A model generated the notes under the pieces. The model searched no databases and was not told the origin of the DNA. It saw nothing but the letters and a program-made list of their open reading frames with translations. Shown here piece after piece: positions 26,553 through 34,821 of a DNA stretch of 36,941 bases (positions are counted from its first letter, which is position 1; every line of letters begins with the position of its first letter). Where the stretch lies: assembly GCA_029863065.1 (NCBI GenBank), contig JAOTWE010000003.1, forward strand, positions 1 through 36,941. Reading direction: 5' to 3'. The DNA comes from Betaproteobacteria bacterium. Its GTDB lineage: Bacteria > Pseudomonadota > Gammaproteobacteria > Burkholderiales > SG8-39. The position numbers and the translations under genes are program-made.

Positions 26553-26831
26553 ATGGCACACAAGAAGTTCAGTCCCGAGCAGGTGGTGGCGAAGCTGCGG
26601 CAGATCGAAGTGCGGCAGGCAGGCGGGAAGTCTATTGCACAGGCGTGTAAAGATGCCGGGGTTACGGATGTCACGTACTACCGCTGGCGCAAGGAGTACG
26701 GGGGCCTGAAGGCCAACCAGGCGAAGAAGCTGAAGGATCTGGAGCGGGAGAATCAGAGGCTGAAGAAGCTGGTGGCGGACCTGTCCCTTGAGAAGGCGAT
26801 CCTGAAGGACGTGGCCGAGGGAAACTTCTAA
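26553..26831 (+). CDS. IS3-family transposase OrfA (HTH)
   Basis: [85 protein letters not shown]. Confidence 0.95.
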   Translation: MAHKKFSPEQVVAKLRQIEVRQAGGKSIAQACKDAGVTDVTYYRWRKEYGGLKANQAKKLKDLERENQRLKKLVADLSLEKAILKDVAEGNF

Positions 26832-26854
26832 GCCCCGAGCGGCGGCGCAAGGCC

Positions 26855-27691
26855 GTGGCACATGCTCGGGGCAAATACGGGGTGTCGGAGAGAAAGGCCT
26901 GTGCGGTGCTTGCGCAGCCGCGCGGCACGCAGCGCTATGTACCAACGGTGCGTGCCAACGAGGACCTGCTTACGCAGGCGATTGTGGGTCTTGCCTGCCA
27001 GTACGGGCGCTACGGGTACCGGATGATCACGGGAATGCTCAAGCTGGGCGGCTGGCGCGTGGGCAAGGACCGGGTGAGCCGGATCTGGAGGAAGGAAGGG
27101 CTGAAGGTGCCCAAGAAGCAAAAGCCCCGAGCAAGGCTGTGGTTGAACGACGGCAGTTGCGTGCGGCTACGGGCCGAGCAGGCGAACCACGTTTGGAGCT
27201 ATGACTTCGTGACCACCTGGACCCATGACGGTCGGCCGGTTCGCCTGCTTACGCTGATCGATGAGCATACGCGGGAGTGCCTGGCGATCCTGGTGGCAAG
27301 GAGCATCGGCGCCCAGGAGGTGATTGAGCTCTTGGCCGAGGTCATGCTCACCAGAGGAATCCCCGAGCACATCCGCTCGGACAACGGCCCTGAATTCACC
27401 GCCAAAGCGCTACGCGAGTGGCTGCAGCGGATCGGCGCCAAGACGCTCTACATCGCACCAGGCAGTCCCTGGGAGAATGGCTACTGCGAGAGCTTCAACG
27501 GCACGCTCAGGGACGAACTGCTCAATGGCGAAATCTTCTACAGCCTGAACGAGGCTCGCATCGTGATCGAGCGCTGGCGCAGCGAATACAACCAGATCAG
27601 GCCCCACAGTTCGCTTGGCTACAGGCCGCCGGCACCGGCGGCCTGTAGCCCGCACCCTCTCATGCTCGCGCAGCCGGTGATGGTGCAGTAA
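26855..27691 (+). CDS. IS3-family transposase OrfB (DDE integrase catalytic domain); probably expressed by frameshift from orfA
   Basis: [33 protein letters not shown]...[18 protein letters not shown]...[57 protein letters not shown] (DDE). Confidence 0.95.
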   Translation: MAHARGKYGVSERKACAVLAQPRGTQRYVPTVRANEDLLTQAIVGLACQYGRYGYRMITGMLKLGGWRVGKDRVSRIWRKEGLKVPKKQKPRARLWLNDGSCVRLRAEQANHVWSYDFVTTWTHDGRPVRLLTLIDEHTRECLAILVARSIGAQEVIELLAEVMLTRGIPEHIRSDNGPEFTAKALREWLQRIGAKTLYIAPGSPWENGYCESFNGTLRDELLNGEIFYSLNEARIVIERWRSEYNQIRPHSSLGYRPPAPAACSPHPLMLAQPVMVQ

Positions 27692-27703
27692 AGTAACAAT
27701 GGT

Positions 27704-27729
27704 CCTGGTACAAAAGAACGGTCAGCTCA
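27704..27729. repeat. IS right terminal inverted repeat
   Basis: cctggtacaaaagaacggtcagctca, reverse complement of the left IR with a few differences. Confidence 0.75.
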
Positions 27730-27911
27730 AGACGTTGCCAGCAAAGTTAAGTAACTAGGAGACTTTGTTTGGTTTGACGCCACGCGGCCTTTCCATACGC
27801 GCACTCCGACCCCGTCTGCGGGGTGTTACTCGCTTTAGCATTGAGGGGAGAACGACCCATATTTGCTCCGACGGCGGATGGTTAGATAATAGATTGGTAA
27901 CTCTAGTGTTT

Positions 27912-27925
27912 GGGGGTCTACCCCC
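27912..27925. promoter_or_regulatory. Perfect dyad GGGGGT-CT-ACCCCC upstream of an orphan response regulator (candidate operator)
   Basis: Direct reading of gtttgggggtctacccccgaaa; 36 bp upstream of the 27962 start. Confidence 0.4.
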
Positions 27926-27961
27926 GAAAACGCTCGGTAAGAGCCCAAACGGACGTGACCC

Positions 27962-28684
27962 ATGCGTATTGCGATCCTCGAAGACGATCCCGACCAGCTT
28001 GCTCTGCTGAAACGATTTCTCTCCGACCGTGGGCACGACCTGCACGGCTATCTGTGGGGGTGCGAGATCATGCGCGAGGCGGCGCGCGAAAGCTTCGACC
28101 TTTACGTGCTCGACTGGCAGGTCCCCGACGTCTCGGGCATCGACGTATTGCGCTGGATCCGCGGGAACGTCTCGACGACCGTGCCGATCCTATTCGTCAC
28201 GATCCGCGACACGGAAGAGGACATCGTTTTTGCACTCGAAGCCGGTGCCGACGACTACATGATCAAACCCGTGCGCAACCAAGAGCTAAACGCGCGCGTC
28301 AACGCGCTTCAGCGCCGCGCCTACCCGGCGGCCAAAGAGAATCTGATCGCTGCGCCACCATTCGAGATCGACCTGTCGAAAGGGGAGATCCGGCGCGGCG
28401 ATTTGCGGGTCGAACTGACCCCCAAGGAGTTCGACCTCGCGGCCATGCTCTTTCGCAACGTTGGCCGCCTGCTTTCGCGCGGCCATTTGCAGGAGACCGT
28501 CTGGGGGCGAATGGGCGAGCTTGCCACGCGCACCGTCGACACCCACGTCAGCCAGATCCGCAAGAAGCTCGATCTGGACTCGGCGTCGGGCTACAGGATC
28601 GCGCCGATCTACAACTACGGCTATCGTCTCGAGCGTTTGAGCGAATCCGGATCCGGCGCCGCCGTGGGAGTTGCAGCGCGGTAA
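27962..28684 (+). CDS. OmpR/PhoB-type response regulator (orphan)
   Basis: MRIAILEDDPDQLALLKRFLSDRGHDLHGY...LDWQVPDVSGIDVL...DDYMIKPV...LTPKEFDLAAMLFRNVGRLLSRGHLQETVWGR...TRTVDTHVSQIRKKL. Confidence 0.93.
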   Translation: MRIAILEDDPDQLALLKRFLSDRGHDLHGYLWGCEIMREAARESFDLYVLDWQVPDVSGIDVLRWIRGNVSTTVPILFVTIRDTEEDIVFALEAGADDYMIKPVRNQELNARVNALQRRAYPAAKENLIAAPPFEIDLSKGEIRRGDLRVELTPKEFDLAAMLFRNVGRLLSRGHLQETVWGRMGELATRTVDTHVSQIRKKLDLDSASGYRIAPIYNYGYRLERLSESGSGAAVGVAAR

Positions 28685-28752
28685 CTGTGGTCTTGCCGGG
28701 GTGACCGCGTCCCGGAAGGCTGAACGACCGCTCCTGGCCGGAAGCAGACGCT

Positions 28753-29073
28753 TCACTCGTAGTGCTTCCGCTCCGCCCGCCTCCTCCCCACCCGCTGCAC
28801 CACACCCCCGCGAATGGTGTAAGGCGGCGTCAGCTCGAAGCTGCCGTACTTGGGATTGAGAGGCTTCAAGAACCGCCGCTCGCCGTCGTACACCAACTGC
28901 CGAAAAAACACATCCCCCGCATACTCCACCACCACGTAACCCCCGTTCTTCGGCGCATACCCCGGATCGACGATGACGACGCAGCCGTCGGCGAACTCCG
29001 GCTCCATGCTGTCCCCGAGCACGCGTAGCGCGTAGGGCTCGAGCGCGCTGCAGCTGCCTTCCACCGTCGCCAC
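28753..29073 (-). CDS. S24/LexA-like peptidase-fold (signal-peptidase-like) protein; GTG start inferred
   Basis: YALRVLGDSMEPEFADGCVVIVDPGYAPKNGGYVVVEYAGDVFFRQLVYDGERRFLKPLNPKYG (GDSMEP motif). Confidence 0.82.
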   Translation of the reverse strand: MATVEGSCSALEPYALRVLGDSMEPEFADGCVVIVDPGYAPKNGGYVVVEYAGDVFFRQLVYDGERRFLKPLNPKYGSFELTPPYTIRGGVVQRVGRRRAERKHYE

Positions 29074-29075
29074 GG

Positions 29076-29360
29076 CTACTTCTCCTCCGTAGGCTTGCGC
29101 GGATGCAGCCGCACCACCGACTCCGTACGCGGCTCGTCGACATAGCGCGGCCGCGCCTCCTTCACCCCGCCCGCCGCCTCGGCCAGCTCGCGCTCGCGCG
29201 CGCTGATCAGTGCCAGGCACTGGCGCAGGTCCTCGATGGTCGAGTCCGAAAGCGGATGGCGCATGCCGTGCGGCGTCGCCGTGTCCTTGATCACCGCCGC
29301 GAGCGTCATCTTCACCGCCTGCAGGATGCGCGCCTCGACAGACTGTTGCGGATCGCTCAT
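29076..29360 (-). CDS. Small conserved hypothetical protein
   Basis: 94 aa ORF packed between the S24 and PKHD genes with tight spacing; MSDPQQSVEARILQAVKMTLAAVIKD. Confidence 0.65.
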   Translation of the reverse strand: MSDPQQSVEARILQAVKMTLAAVIKDTATPHGMRHPLSDSTIEDLRQCLALISARERELAEAAGGVKEARPRYVDEPRTESVVRLHPRKPTEEK

Positions 29361-29367
29361 TAAGGCC

Positions 29368-30042
29368 TCAGATGTCCGACCACATGCGGATCAAATTCAG
29401 GTAAGCCGCGTTCACCTGCGCGGTTTCCTCCGCCTCGGGCGCAGTGGCGAGCAGCTTCTCGCGCGCCAGGTTGAGTCCGTAAAGCAACTCGCGCCGCGCC
29501 GGATCGCGCACCAGGCTCTGCACCCAGGTCACCGCCACCAGCCGCTCGCCCCGCGTCACCGGGCTCACACGATGAATCGTGCTCGCCGGATAGAGCACCG
29601 CGTCGCCCGCCGCGCCCTTCACCTGCTGTTCCCCGGCAACCGTACTCACAACGAGCTCGCCGCCATCGTACTCTTCAGCCGAACTCAGAAACACCGTCAC
29701 CGCGACATCCGACCGGTACAGCACGCCGCCGGTACCCATGATCGGATCGTCGAGATGCTCGCCGTACACCATCCCCGGCCGGTAGCGCGCGTACATCGGG
29801 CTCGCGGCGTGCAAAGGCAGCGCGCCGCCGCGATACGCCGGGTGGCGCGTGAGCGCGCCCATCACCACTCGATCGAGGCGCTCGATCTCCGCCGCGCCGC
29901 GCGCCAGCTCTTCGTTCGCCTTCACGCGCCGCGCGGCGGCGCCGGCCGAAAGCTTGCCGTCTACGAAGGTCGCGTCCGCCAGCAGGCTGCGCGCCAGCTG
30001 CAGCTCGTCGGGCTTGAGGACAGCAGGGATTCTGAGCAGCAT
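29368..30042 (-). CDS. PKHD-type Fe(II)/2OG hydroxylase (PiuC/YbiX-like)
   Basis: MYARYRPGMVYGEHLDDPIMG (HxD)...YDGGELVVSTVAGEQQVKGAAGDAVLYPASTIHRVSPVTRGERLVAVTWVQSLVRD. Confidence 0.92.
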   Translation of the reverse strand: MLLRIPAVLKPDELQLARSLLADATFVDGKLSAGAAARRVKANEELARGAAEIERLDRVVMGALTRHPAYRGGALPLHAASPMYARYRPGMVYGEHLDDPIMGTGGVLYRSDVAVTVFLSSAEEYDGGELVVSTVAGEQQVKGAAGDAVLYPASTIHRVSPVTRGERLVAVTWVQSLVRDPARRELLYGLNLAREKLLATAPEAEETAQVNAAYLNLIRMWSDI

Positions 30043-30048
30043 TCGGCC

Positions 30049-30642
30049 TCAGGCGAAACAGACCCAGGTGGTGGCAATGTACTTGACGCCCTTCTCCAGC
30101 GTGACGCCGCGATGCACGTGGGTCCAGAACGGCGGAAACAAAAGGAGCTTCCCCTGCGCCGGCCGCACCAGAACCTCCTGCAGCGGAAACTCCGTCTCGC
30201 CGCCCGGCCCCGGAACGTCGTTCAGGTACCAGATGGCGACCATCTGCCGCGAGCTGAACTCCCCCGGCCCCGCGTCGACGTGCCAATGGTAGTACTCCCC
30301 CGGCAGGGTGCGCTGCAGGTTGTAGCCGATGTCCTTGAACTTGTTGGCGGCGAAGAAGGGAAACTCCAGCGCGAAGGCATTGAAGCTAGACACGAGCTGC
30401 TGCGAAAGAATCCGGTCGATGTCGCGCCACTCGTCGCGCCCGCTGATGCGCAGGTCGGTCGAGCGCTTGACCTGCGGCGCGATCTCGCCCGCCTGGCCGA
30501 TCCGCCCCGGCGCCTGCTGGTCGACGGAGGCCTCGAAGCGCCGGATCGCCTCCAGGCACACGTCCGCCGGCAGCGCGCGCTCCTTCTCGTAGATGAAGCT
30601 CAAGGGCTTCACCTCGCGAATGCGCGCGTCGGCGAGCGCCAT
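30049..30642 (-). CDS. 2OG-Fe(II) oxygenase (prolyl 4-hydroxylase-like)
   Basis: YYHWHVDAGPGEFSSRQMVAIWYLNDVPGPGGETEFPLQEVLVRPAQGKLLLFPPFWTHVHRGVTLEKGVKYIATTWV. Confidence 0.9.
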   Translation of the reverse strand: MALADARIREVKPLSFIYEKERALPADVCLEAIRRFEASVDQQAPGRIGQAGEIAPQVKRSTDLRISGRDEWRDIDRILSQQLVSSFNAFALEFPFFAANKFKDIGYNLQRTLPGEYYHWHVDAGPGEFSSRQMVAIWYLNDVPGPGGETEFPLQEVLVRPAQGKLLLFPPFWTHVHRGVTLEKGVKYIATTWVCFA

Positions 30643-30645
30643 CGC

Positions 30646-30969
30646 CTAGGCGTAGAGCAGCTCGGTGTTCTGCATCTCGCCGGCGGCGTCGATGTCGACG
30701 CCCACCGCCCCCGGCATGCGCAGCACGATGTAGCCGGCCATCAGCATGGCCGTCGCCTCGTTGCCCGTGGTCAGGCTGCTGAGCAGCCGGTCGGCGACGA
30801 TCTGGCAGCGCTGCAGCCGGTCGGGGCGCTCGACGAACTCGCGGCTCATCTGCCAGCCGCGGTCCATGTCGCGGTCGAGCTTGTCGTGGAACCCGGCCGA
30901 GTCGCGCAGCAGGTCGTCGGGGAGCTCGATGGCGTAGACCTGCTCGCCGATGACGACCTTGAATTGCAT
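30646..30969 (-). CDS. Conserved hypothetical protein
   Basis: MQFKVVIGEQVYAIELPDDLLRDSAGFHDKLDRDMDRGWQMSREFVERPDRLQRCQIVADRLL; tight spacing with the oxygenase gene. Confidence 0.65.
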   Translation of the reverse strand: MQFKVVIGEQVYAIELPDDLLRDSAGFHDKLDRDMDRGWQMSREFVERPDRLQRCQIVADRLLSSLTTGNEATAMLMAGYIVLRMPGAVGVDIDAAGEMQNTELLYA

Positions 30970-31004
30970 AATATCGATTCGGCCCAAAGTTTACAGGAGC
31001 ACGC

Positions 31005-31205
31005 ATGACGAACACCCCCTACTACGACGCCATCGACCAGATGCAGAAGAAGCACGTCGACCCCGAGTACATCAACGGCTGGGCGTCGGGCTTCCTGCAC
31101 AACCCCAAGCGCGAGGAGCAGCGCGTCAACGAAGCCTACGAAGCCGGCTACGCGGCCGGCATGGAGAAGAAGAAAGGCGGCTTCGAGGCCTGGATCAGGA
31201 AGTAG
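31005..31205 (+). CDS. Small conserved hypothetical protein (66 aa)
   Basis: MTNTPYYDAIDQMQKKHVDPEYINGWASGFLHNPKREEQRVNEAYEAGYAAGMEKKKGGFEAWIRK; preceded by an 'aggagc'-type RBS. Confidence 0.65.
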   Translation: MTNTPYYDAIDQMQKKHVDPEYINGWASGFLHNPKREEQRVNEAYEAGYAAGMEKKKGGFEAWIRK

Positions 31206-31626
31206 CGCGCTCGGCGAGCGCGCGCCACTTCGCGGCTTCGGCGGCGTCGGCGCCGACCCCGAGGCCCTTCTCGTACATCGTCGCGAGCATCGATTGCGAG
31301 CCGGCGAGCCCCTGCTCGGCGGCCAACCGGAACCAGCGCGCCGCTTCGGCGTGGTCGGCCTTGGTGCATTCGCCCTGGAAGTACATGAAGCCCAGGCCGT
31401 GCTGCGCCGGCCCATGACCCTGCTCGGCGGCGGCGCGCATCCACTTCACCGCGTTCGCGCAGTTCTTCACCACCCCCAGGCCGACCTGCGCCATGATCGC
31501 GACGCGGTACTGCGCCTCGGCGCTGCCGCGTTCGGCGAGCGGCTGCAGCAGCTGCAGGGCGCGCGCGAACTCCTTCGCCTCGAAGGCGGCGACGCCGCTC
31601 GCCATCTCCATATCCAGTCCTGACAT
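31195..31626 (-). CDS. Sel1-repeat (TPR-like) protein
   Basis: SAEAQYRVAIMAQVGLGVVKNCANAVKWMRAAAEQGHGPAQHGLGFMYFQGECTKADHAEAARWFRLAAEQGLAGSQSMLATMYEKGLGV. Confidence 0.92.
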   Translation of the reverse strand: MSGLDMEMASGVAAFEAKEFARALQLLQPLAERGSAEAQYRVAIMAQVGLGVVKNCANAVKWMRAAAEQGHGPAQHGLGFMYFQGECTKADHAEAARWFRLAAEQGLAGSQSMLATMYEKGLGVGADAAEAAKWRALAERATS

Positions 31627-31655
31627 GATGGGCTCCCGCGTCTATTATCCCCTGC

Positions 31656-32264
31656 ATGGCCATCCTCAGCAGCCGCCCGCAGATTGCGCTGGTCAAAACG
31701 CGCTGGCGCAAGAAGGGCGAGCGCACGCTCGCCGAGCGCGCCGGCGTCATCGGCGCCAACGTCTGGAAGATCGCGCTCGAGATCTTCAGGCACATGGAAA
31801 AGGAAGGCTTCCGCTTCGGCTCGGATCGGATGACGACCGAGGTGATCACCGAGTTCATCGCCTTTCTCGTCCAGCTCGCCGACCGCGCGGTGTACGGCAA
31901 ACTGAGCGAGGCCGAGCGTGCCGCGCTCATCGGCGAGGTGGTCCGGCACCTCGCGGCGACCATGGAGAACAATCAGCGCGACCTCGTCGGGCCCGGGGAA
32001 TACTGCAAGCCCTTCATCGACCGGCTCAACGAGCGCTTCGCGGAGTACGCCGGCTTCGAGTACCGCGGCGCGGAGCCGGGCTATCCCTGCCTGCGCTTTT
32101 TCGCCACCAAAGTCGCCGATGCCATGGCGGGCGGCGACAACAAGTGGGTGGTCGAGCAGATAATGGACATCGAGGCGCCGGAGATGGTGCGCCTCGTCGC
32201 GAAGCTCATCGAGCAGACGGTGGCAGCAGGGACGCCAGTGCCGCCTCGCGCGCAGCCGGGTTGA
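31656..32264 (+). CDS. Conserved hypothetical protein
   Basis: 202 aa with biased, protein-like composition: MAILSSRPQIALVKTRWRKKGERTLAERAGVIGANVWKIALEIFRHMEKEGFRFG. Confidence 0.7.
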   Translation: MAILSSRPQIALVKTRWRKKGERTLAERAGVIGANVWKIALEIFRHMEKEGFRFGSDRMTTEVITEFIAFLVQLADRAVYGKLSEAERAALIGEVVRHLAATMENNQRDLVGPGEYCKPFIDRLNERFAEYAGFEYRGAEPGYPCLRFFATKVADAMAGGDNKWVVEQIMDIEAPEMVRLVAKLIEQTVAAGTPVPPRAQPG

Positions 32265-33240
32265 GCGCGAGCAGGCCGCGCGCGCACTCCAGCCAGCGCT
32301 CTTTGCCCTCGCCCACGATGTGCCGCAGCCGCTCGAAGGAGCCGCAGCGCACATAATCCTCATAGGCCTCCAGCGCCTGCGGGAACAGCTGGCGGCGTGG
32401 CGCATCGAAGGTGGCGAAGTAGAAGTGCAGCGCCGGCAGGTTGGCGCGCTCGATGAGGCCCGGCAGCGTCGAGAGGCAGTCGGCCAGGAGGTCGCGCACG
32501 GCGCGTGCCACCGGCTCGTGGTGCGTGCGCGATAGCGAGAGCGCCATTTCGCCCCAGGCCTCGCCGAGCATCTCGCCCGCCATCGCCTCCCCGACCTCGT
32601 GCAGGATCATGGTCTCCATCTCGTGGTCGGCCATGCGCGCGAGCGCGCTTTCCGGGTCGGCGATGAAATCGTAGTGCGCCAGGGCGTGCGCCATGGGACC
32701 GCCCTGCTTGCGCCACTGCCACTCCTCGATCCTTTCCCACAGGTAGCGGCGCACCGACTCCAGGCGCACGAAGATGGTCCGCCCCTGCAGCATCGCCGGC
32801 GGCGCGGCGAGCTCGCGCGCGTACTCGCAGGAGGAGATGCGGATCGTGAAGCCGGCGCGCTCCTCTACGCGCAGCAGCTTGCCGAGGAAGAACATCGGCT
32901 TTTGCATGCGCCCGTAGCCCGCGCTGTAGACGCAGCCTTGCGGCAGCAGCTCGCGGTTGGCGGTTTCGGCATCGAACGGGTCGAGCGCGCCTGCGTGAAG
33001 CGGCAGCGGCGCGAATTGCTCGGCCTCGATCCGGTCCCAAGCCTGCTCGCGCGTCTTCAGCCAGTCGCCCAGTTCCTCCTTGGGCAGCGCGCGCGCGAAC
33101 GGCAGCTCGTTCTCCCAGCGGTAGTACTCGCGCATCTTCAGGAGAAAGGTGCACAGGCCATAGTCGCCCGCGTGGCGCGCATCGGAGATGTCGCAATTGC
33201 GCTGCACCACGCTCGCCAGTTGCGGAAGATTGCGCATCAT
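32206..33240 (-). CDS. Conserved hypothetical protein (possibly Sfum_1244-like family)
   Basis: 344 aa, MMRNLPQLASVVQRNCDISDARHAGDYGLCTFLLKMREYYRWENELPFARALPKEELGDWLKTREQAWDRIE; family name from memory only. Confidence 0.72.
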   Translation of the reverse strand: MMRNLPQLASVVQRNCDISDARHAGDYGLCTFLLKMREYYRWENELPFARALPKEELGDWLKTREQAWDRIEAEQFAPLPLHAGALDPFDAETANRELLPQGCVYSAGYGRMQKPMFFLGKLLRVEERAGFTIRISSCEYARELAAPPAMLQGRTIFVRLESVRRYLWERIEEWQWRKQGGPMAHALAHYDFIADPESALARMADHEMETMILHEVGEAMAGEMLGEAWGEMALSLSRTHHEPVARAVRDLLADCLSTLPGLIERANLPALHFYFATFDAPRRQLFPQALEAYEDYVRCGSFERLRHIVGEGKERWLECARGLLALNPAAREAALASLLPPSAR

Positions 33241-33288
33241 CTTGGGGCGGTTATACTTACTTTAGCATCGCTTCGTTTGCCCGCCGGT

Positions 33289-33777
33289 ATGGCCAAGTCC
33301 ACCCGCCCGAAGGCCCACGTCACGCTCGACATGAAGGGCGCCGCCTGCCCCGGGCCCATGCTCGGCGCGCGCCGAGTGCTCGACGGGTTGCTCGCGGGAG
33401 AAGTGCTGCTGCTGATTTCCGACTGCCCGGCGACCCGCGACGACCTGCATTCCTGGCCCAAGTATGCCGACGTCGAAATCCTGAAGATCGAGAAACGGGC
33501 ACGGGGCGGGACCGCGTATTACATCCGCAAGGGCAAGGCGCGGCGCATCTCGCCCAACGCCGTTCTCGACATGCGCGGCGCCACCTGTCCGGGCCCCGTC
33601 ATCGAGGCGAAGAAGCTGCTCAACGGCCTGCGCAAAGGCGAAGTGCTGCAGCTCGTCAGCGATTGCCCCGGCATCCGCGCGGACGTGCGCAGCTGGGTGA
33701 AGGCGACCGGCCTGGAACTGGCCGATGCGCGCGAGAGCGCGCCGGGCGAGTACGTGTTCCATATCCGCAAGCGCTGA
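33289..33777 (+). CDS. Tandem TusA/SirA-domain protein (two TusA-like domains in one polypeptide)
   Basis: Repeat 1: LDMKGAACPGPMLGARRVLDGLLAGEVLLLISDCPATRDDL; repeat 2: LDMRGATCPGPVIEAKKLLNGLRKGEVLQLVSDCPGIRADV. Confidence 0.92.
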   Translation: MAKSTRPKAHVTLDMKGAACPGPMLGARRVLDGLLAGEVLLLISDCPATRDDLHSWPKYADVEILKIEKRARGGTAYYIRKGKARRISPNAVLDMRGATCPGPVIEAKKLLNGLRKGEVLQLVSDCPGIRADVRSWVKATGLELADARESAPGEYVFHIRKR

Positions 33778-33801
33778 CGCGGAATCCTGGAGGATCACGA
33801 C

Positions 33802-34167
33802 ATGACCAGCCTGATGGATGAGCTCATCGGCAAGGGCGACGCCGCAAAGGACCCCCGGTTTCCGCATGCGCCGGCGGGCTGGACGGCGGCGCTCGCCGCG
33901 GAGACCGCGCGGCGCGAAGGCCTCGAGCTCGGCGAGGAGCATTGGGAGGCGCTGCGCGCGCTGCATGAGTACTACGCGAGGCACGAAGCCGCCGCCGTCA
34001 ATCTGCGCGAGCTGCACGATGCCCTGGAGGAGAAGTTCCACCGCCAGGGCGGCATCAAGCGCCTCTATCTGCTCTTTCCCGGCGGCCCCGTGGCGCAAGG
34101 CTGCCGCATCGCGGGGCTCAAGGCGCCGGCGGGCGCCACCGACAAGGGGTTCGGCAGCGTCGCCTAG
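33802..34167 (+). CDS. DsrC/TusE-family protein with divergent C-terminus
   Basis: GWTAALAAETARREGLELGEEHWEALRALHEYYARHEAAAVNLRELHDALEEKFHRQGGIKRLYLLFPGGPVAQGCRIAGLKAPAGATDKGFGSVA. Confidence 0.88.
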   Translation: MTSLMDELIGKGDAAKDPRFPHAPAGWTAALAAETARREGLELGEEHWEALRALHEYYARHEAAAVNLRELHDALEEKFHRQGGIKRLYLLFPGGPVAQGCRIAGLKAPAGATDKGFGSVA

Positions 34168-34182
34168 CGGCCGCGCAAGCGG

Positions 34183-34410
34183 CTACTTGCGCTTCAGGAA
34201 GAAGACGAATTCCTTTTCCGCCTCGGCCTGCTGCAGCAGGTCGTTGCCGGTCTGCTTGGCGAACGCCTGGAAGTCCTTCACCGACCCGGGGTCGGTGGCG
34301 ACAATCTTGAGCACCTGCCCCGACTGCATGTCGGTGAGCGCCTTCTTCGCGCGCAGGATGGGAAGCGGGCAGTTCAGCCCGCGGGCGTCGAGTTCTTTGT
34401 CGAAGTTCAT
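34183..34410 (-). CDS. tusA: TusA-family sulfur carrier
   Basis: MNFDKELDARGLNCPLPILRAKKALTDMQSGQVLKIVATDPGSVKDFQAFAKQTGNDLL (CPLP motif). Confidence 0.93.
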   Translation of the reverse strand: MNFDKELDARGLNCPLPILRAKKALTDMQSGQVLKIVATDPGSVKDFQAFAKQTGNDLLQQAEAEKEFVFFLKRK

Positions 34411-34444
34411 GGGCAAATCCTAATCGTTCAGTCCGTCAAAGTCA

Positions 34445-34720
34445 TCAGCCGAAGCGCGCCAGCAGCTCGGCCACTTCCTCGGCGTGCGCGCGGCGCGCCT
34501 TTTCGCCCGAAAACGGCTCCTGCCGGATCATGCAGGACACCATCTCGTAGAAGGCGCGGTCGAGCGCCTTGCGCGCGGCGGCGAGCTGCTGGGCGATGTC
34601 GCCGCAGGGCTCGTCCTCCGCGATCATGCGGCGCACCGCCCGCACCTGGCCCTCGATGCGCGCCAGGCGCACGTCCATCGCCTTCTTGGCTTCCGCGTCG
34701 TGCATGGTCGGCTTGGGCAT
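34445..34720 (-). CDS. CsoR/FrmR-family (DUF156) repressor, CstR-like cysteine pattern
   Basis: DVRLARIEGQVRAVRRMIAEDEPCGDIAQQLAAARKALDRAFYEMVSCMIRQ; two Cys, no CsoR-type His 4 residues before the second Cys. Confidence 0.88.
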   Translation of the reverse strand: MPKPTMHDAEAKKAMDVRLARIEGQVRAVRRMIAEDEPCGDIAQQLAAARKALDRAFYEMVSCMIRQEPFSGEKARRAHAEEVAELLARFG

Positions 34721-34730
34721 GCGCGGCAAT

Positions 34731-34746
34731 ATACACCGCCGGGTAT
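34731..34746. promoter_or_regulatory. Candidate CsoR/CstR-type operator ATAC-N8-GTAT
   Basis: atacaccgccgggtat, immediately upstream of the repressor start codon. Confidence 0.4.
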
Positions 34747-34821
34747 GCGGGCGCCTTGCGCCGTATGATGCGCTGCCGCATAAAGGATTTCCTCGCCACC
34801 ATCAGGGGAAATACTTGGCGC

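Larger units (their letters stand above)
26484..27729 (+). mobile_element. IS3-family insertion sequence (IS407-like), about 1246 bp
   Basis: orfA/orfB transposase pair with imperfect terminal inverted repeats TGAACTGACCGGCCTTTTCTGTACCAGG / TGAGCTGACCGTTCTTTTGTACCAGG. Confidence 0.88.

Noticed and set aside
27755-28045. 96-aa minus ORF as the missing cytochrome 5' fragment or an independent gene
   Set aside because: No heme motif or signal peptide, overlaps the start of the response regulator, and low-quality composition
22786-28700. CRISPR array near the Cas6-like gene
   Set aside because: No regularly spaced direct repeats of CRISPR type seen anywhere nearby; the Cas6-like gene stands alone in this window
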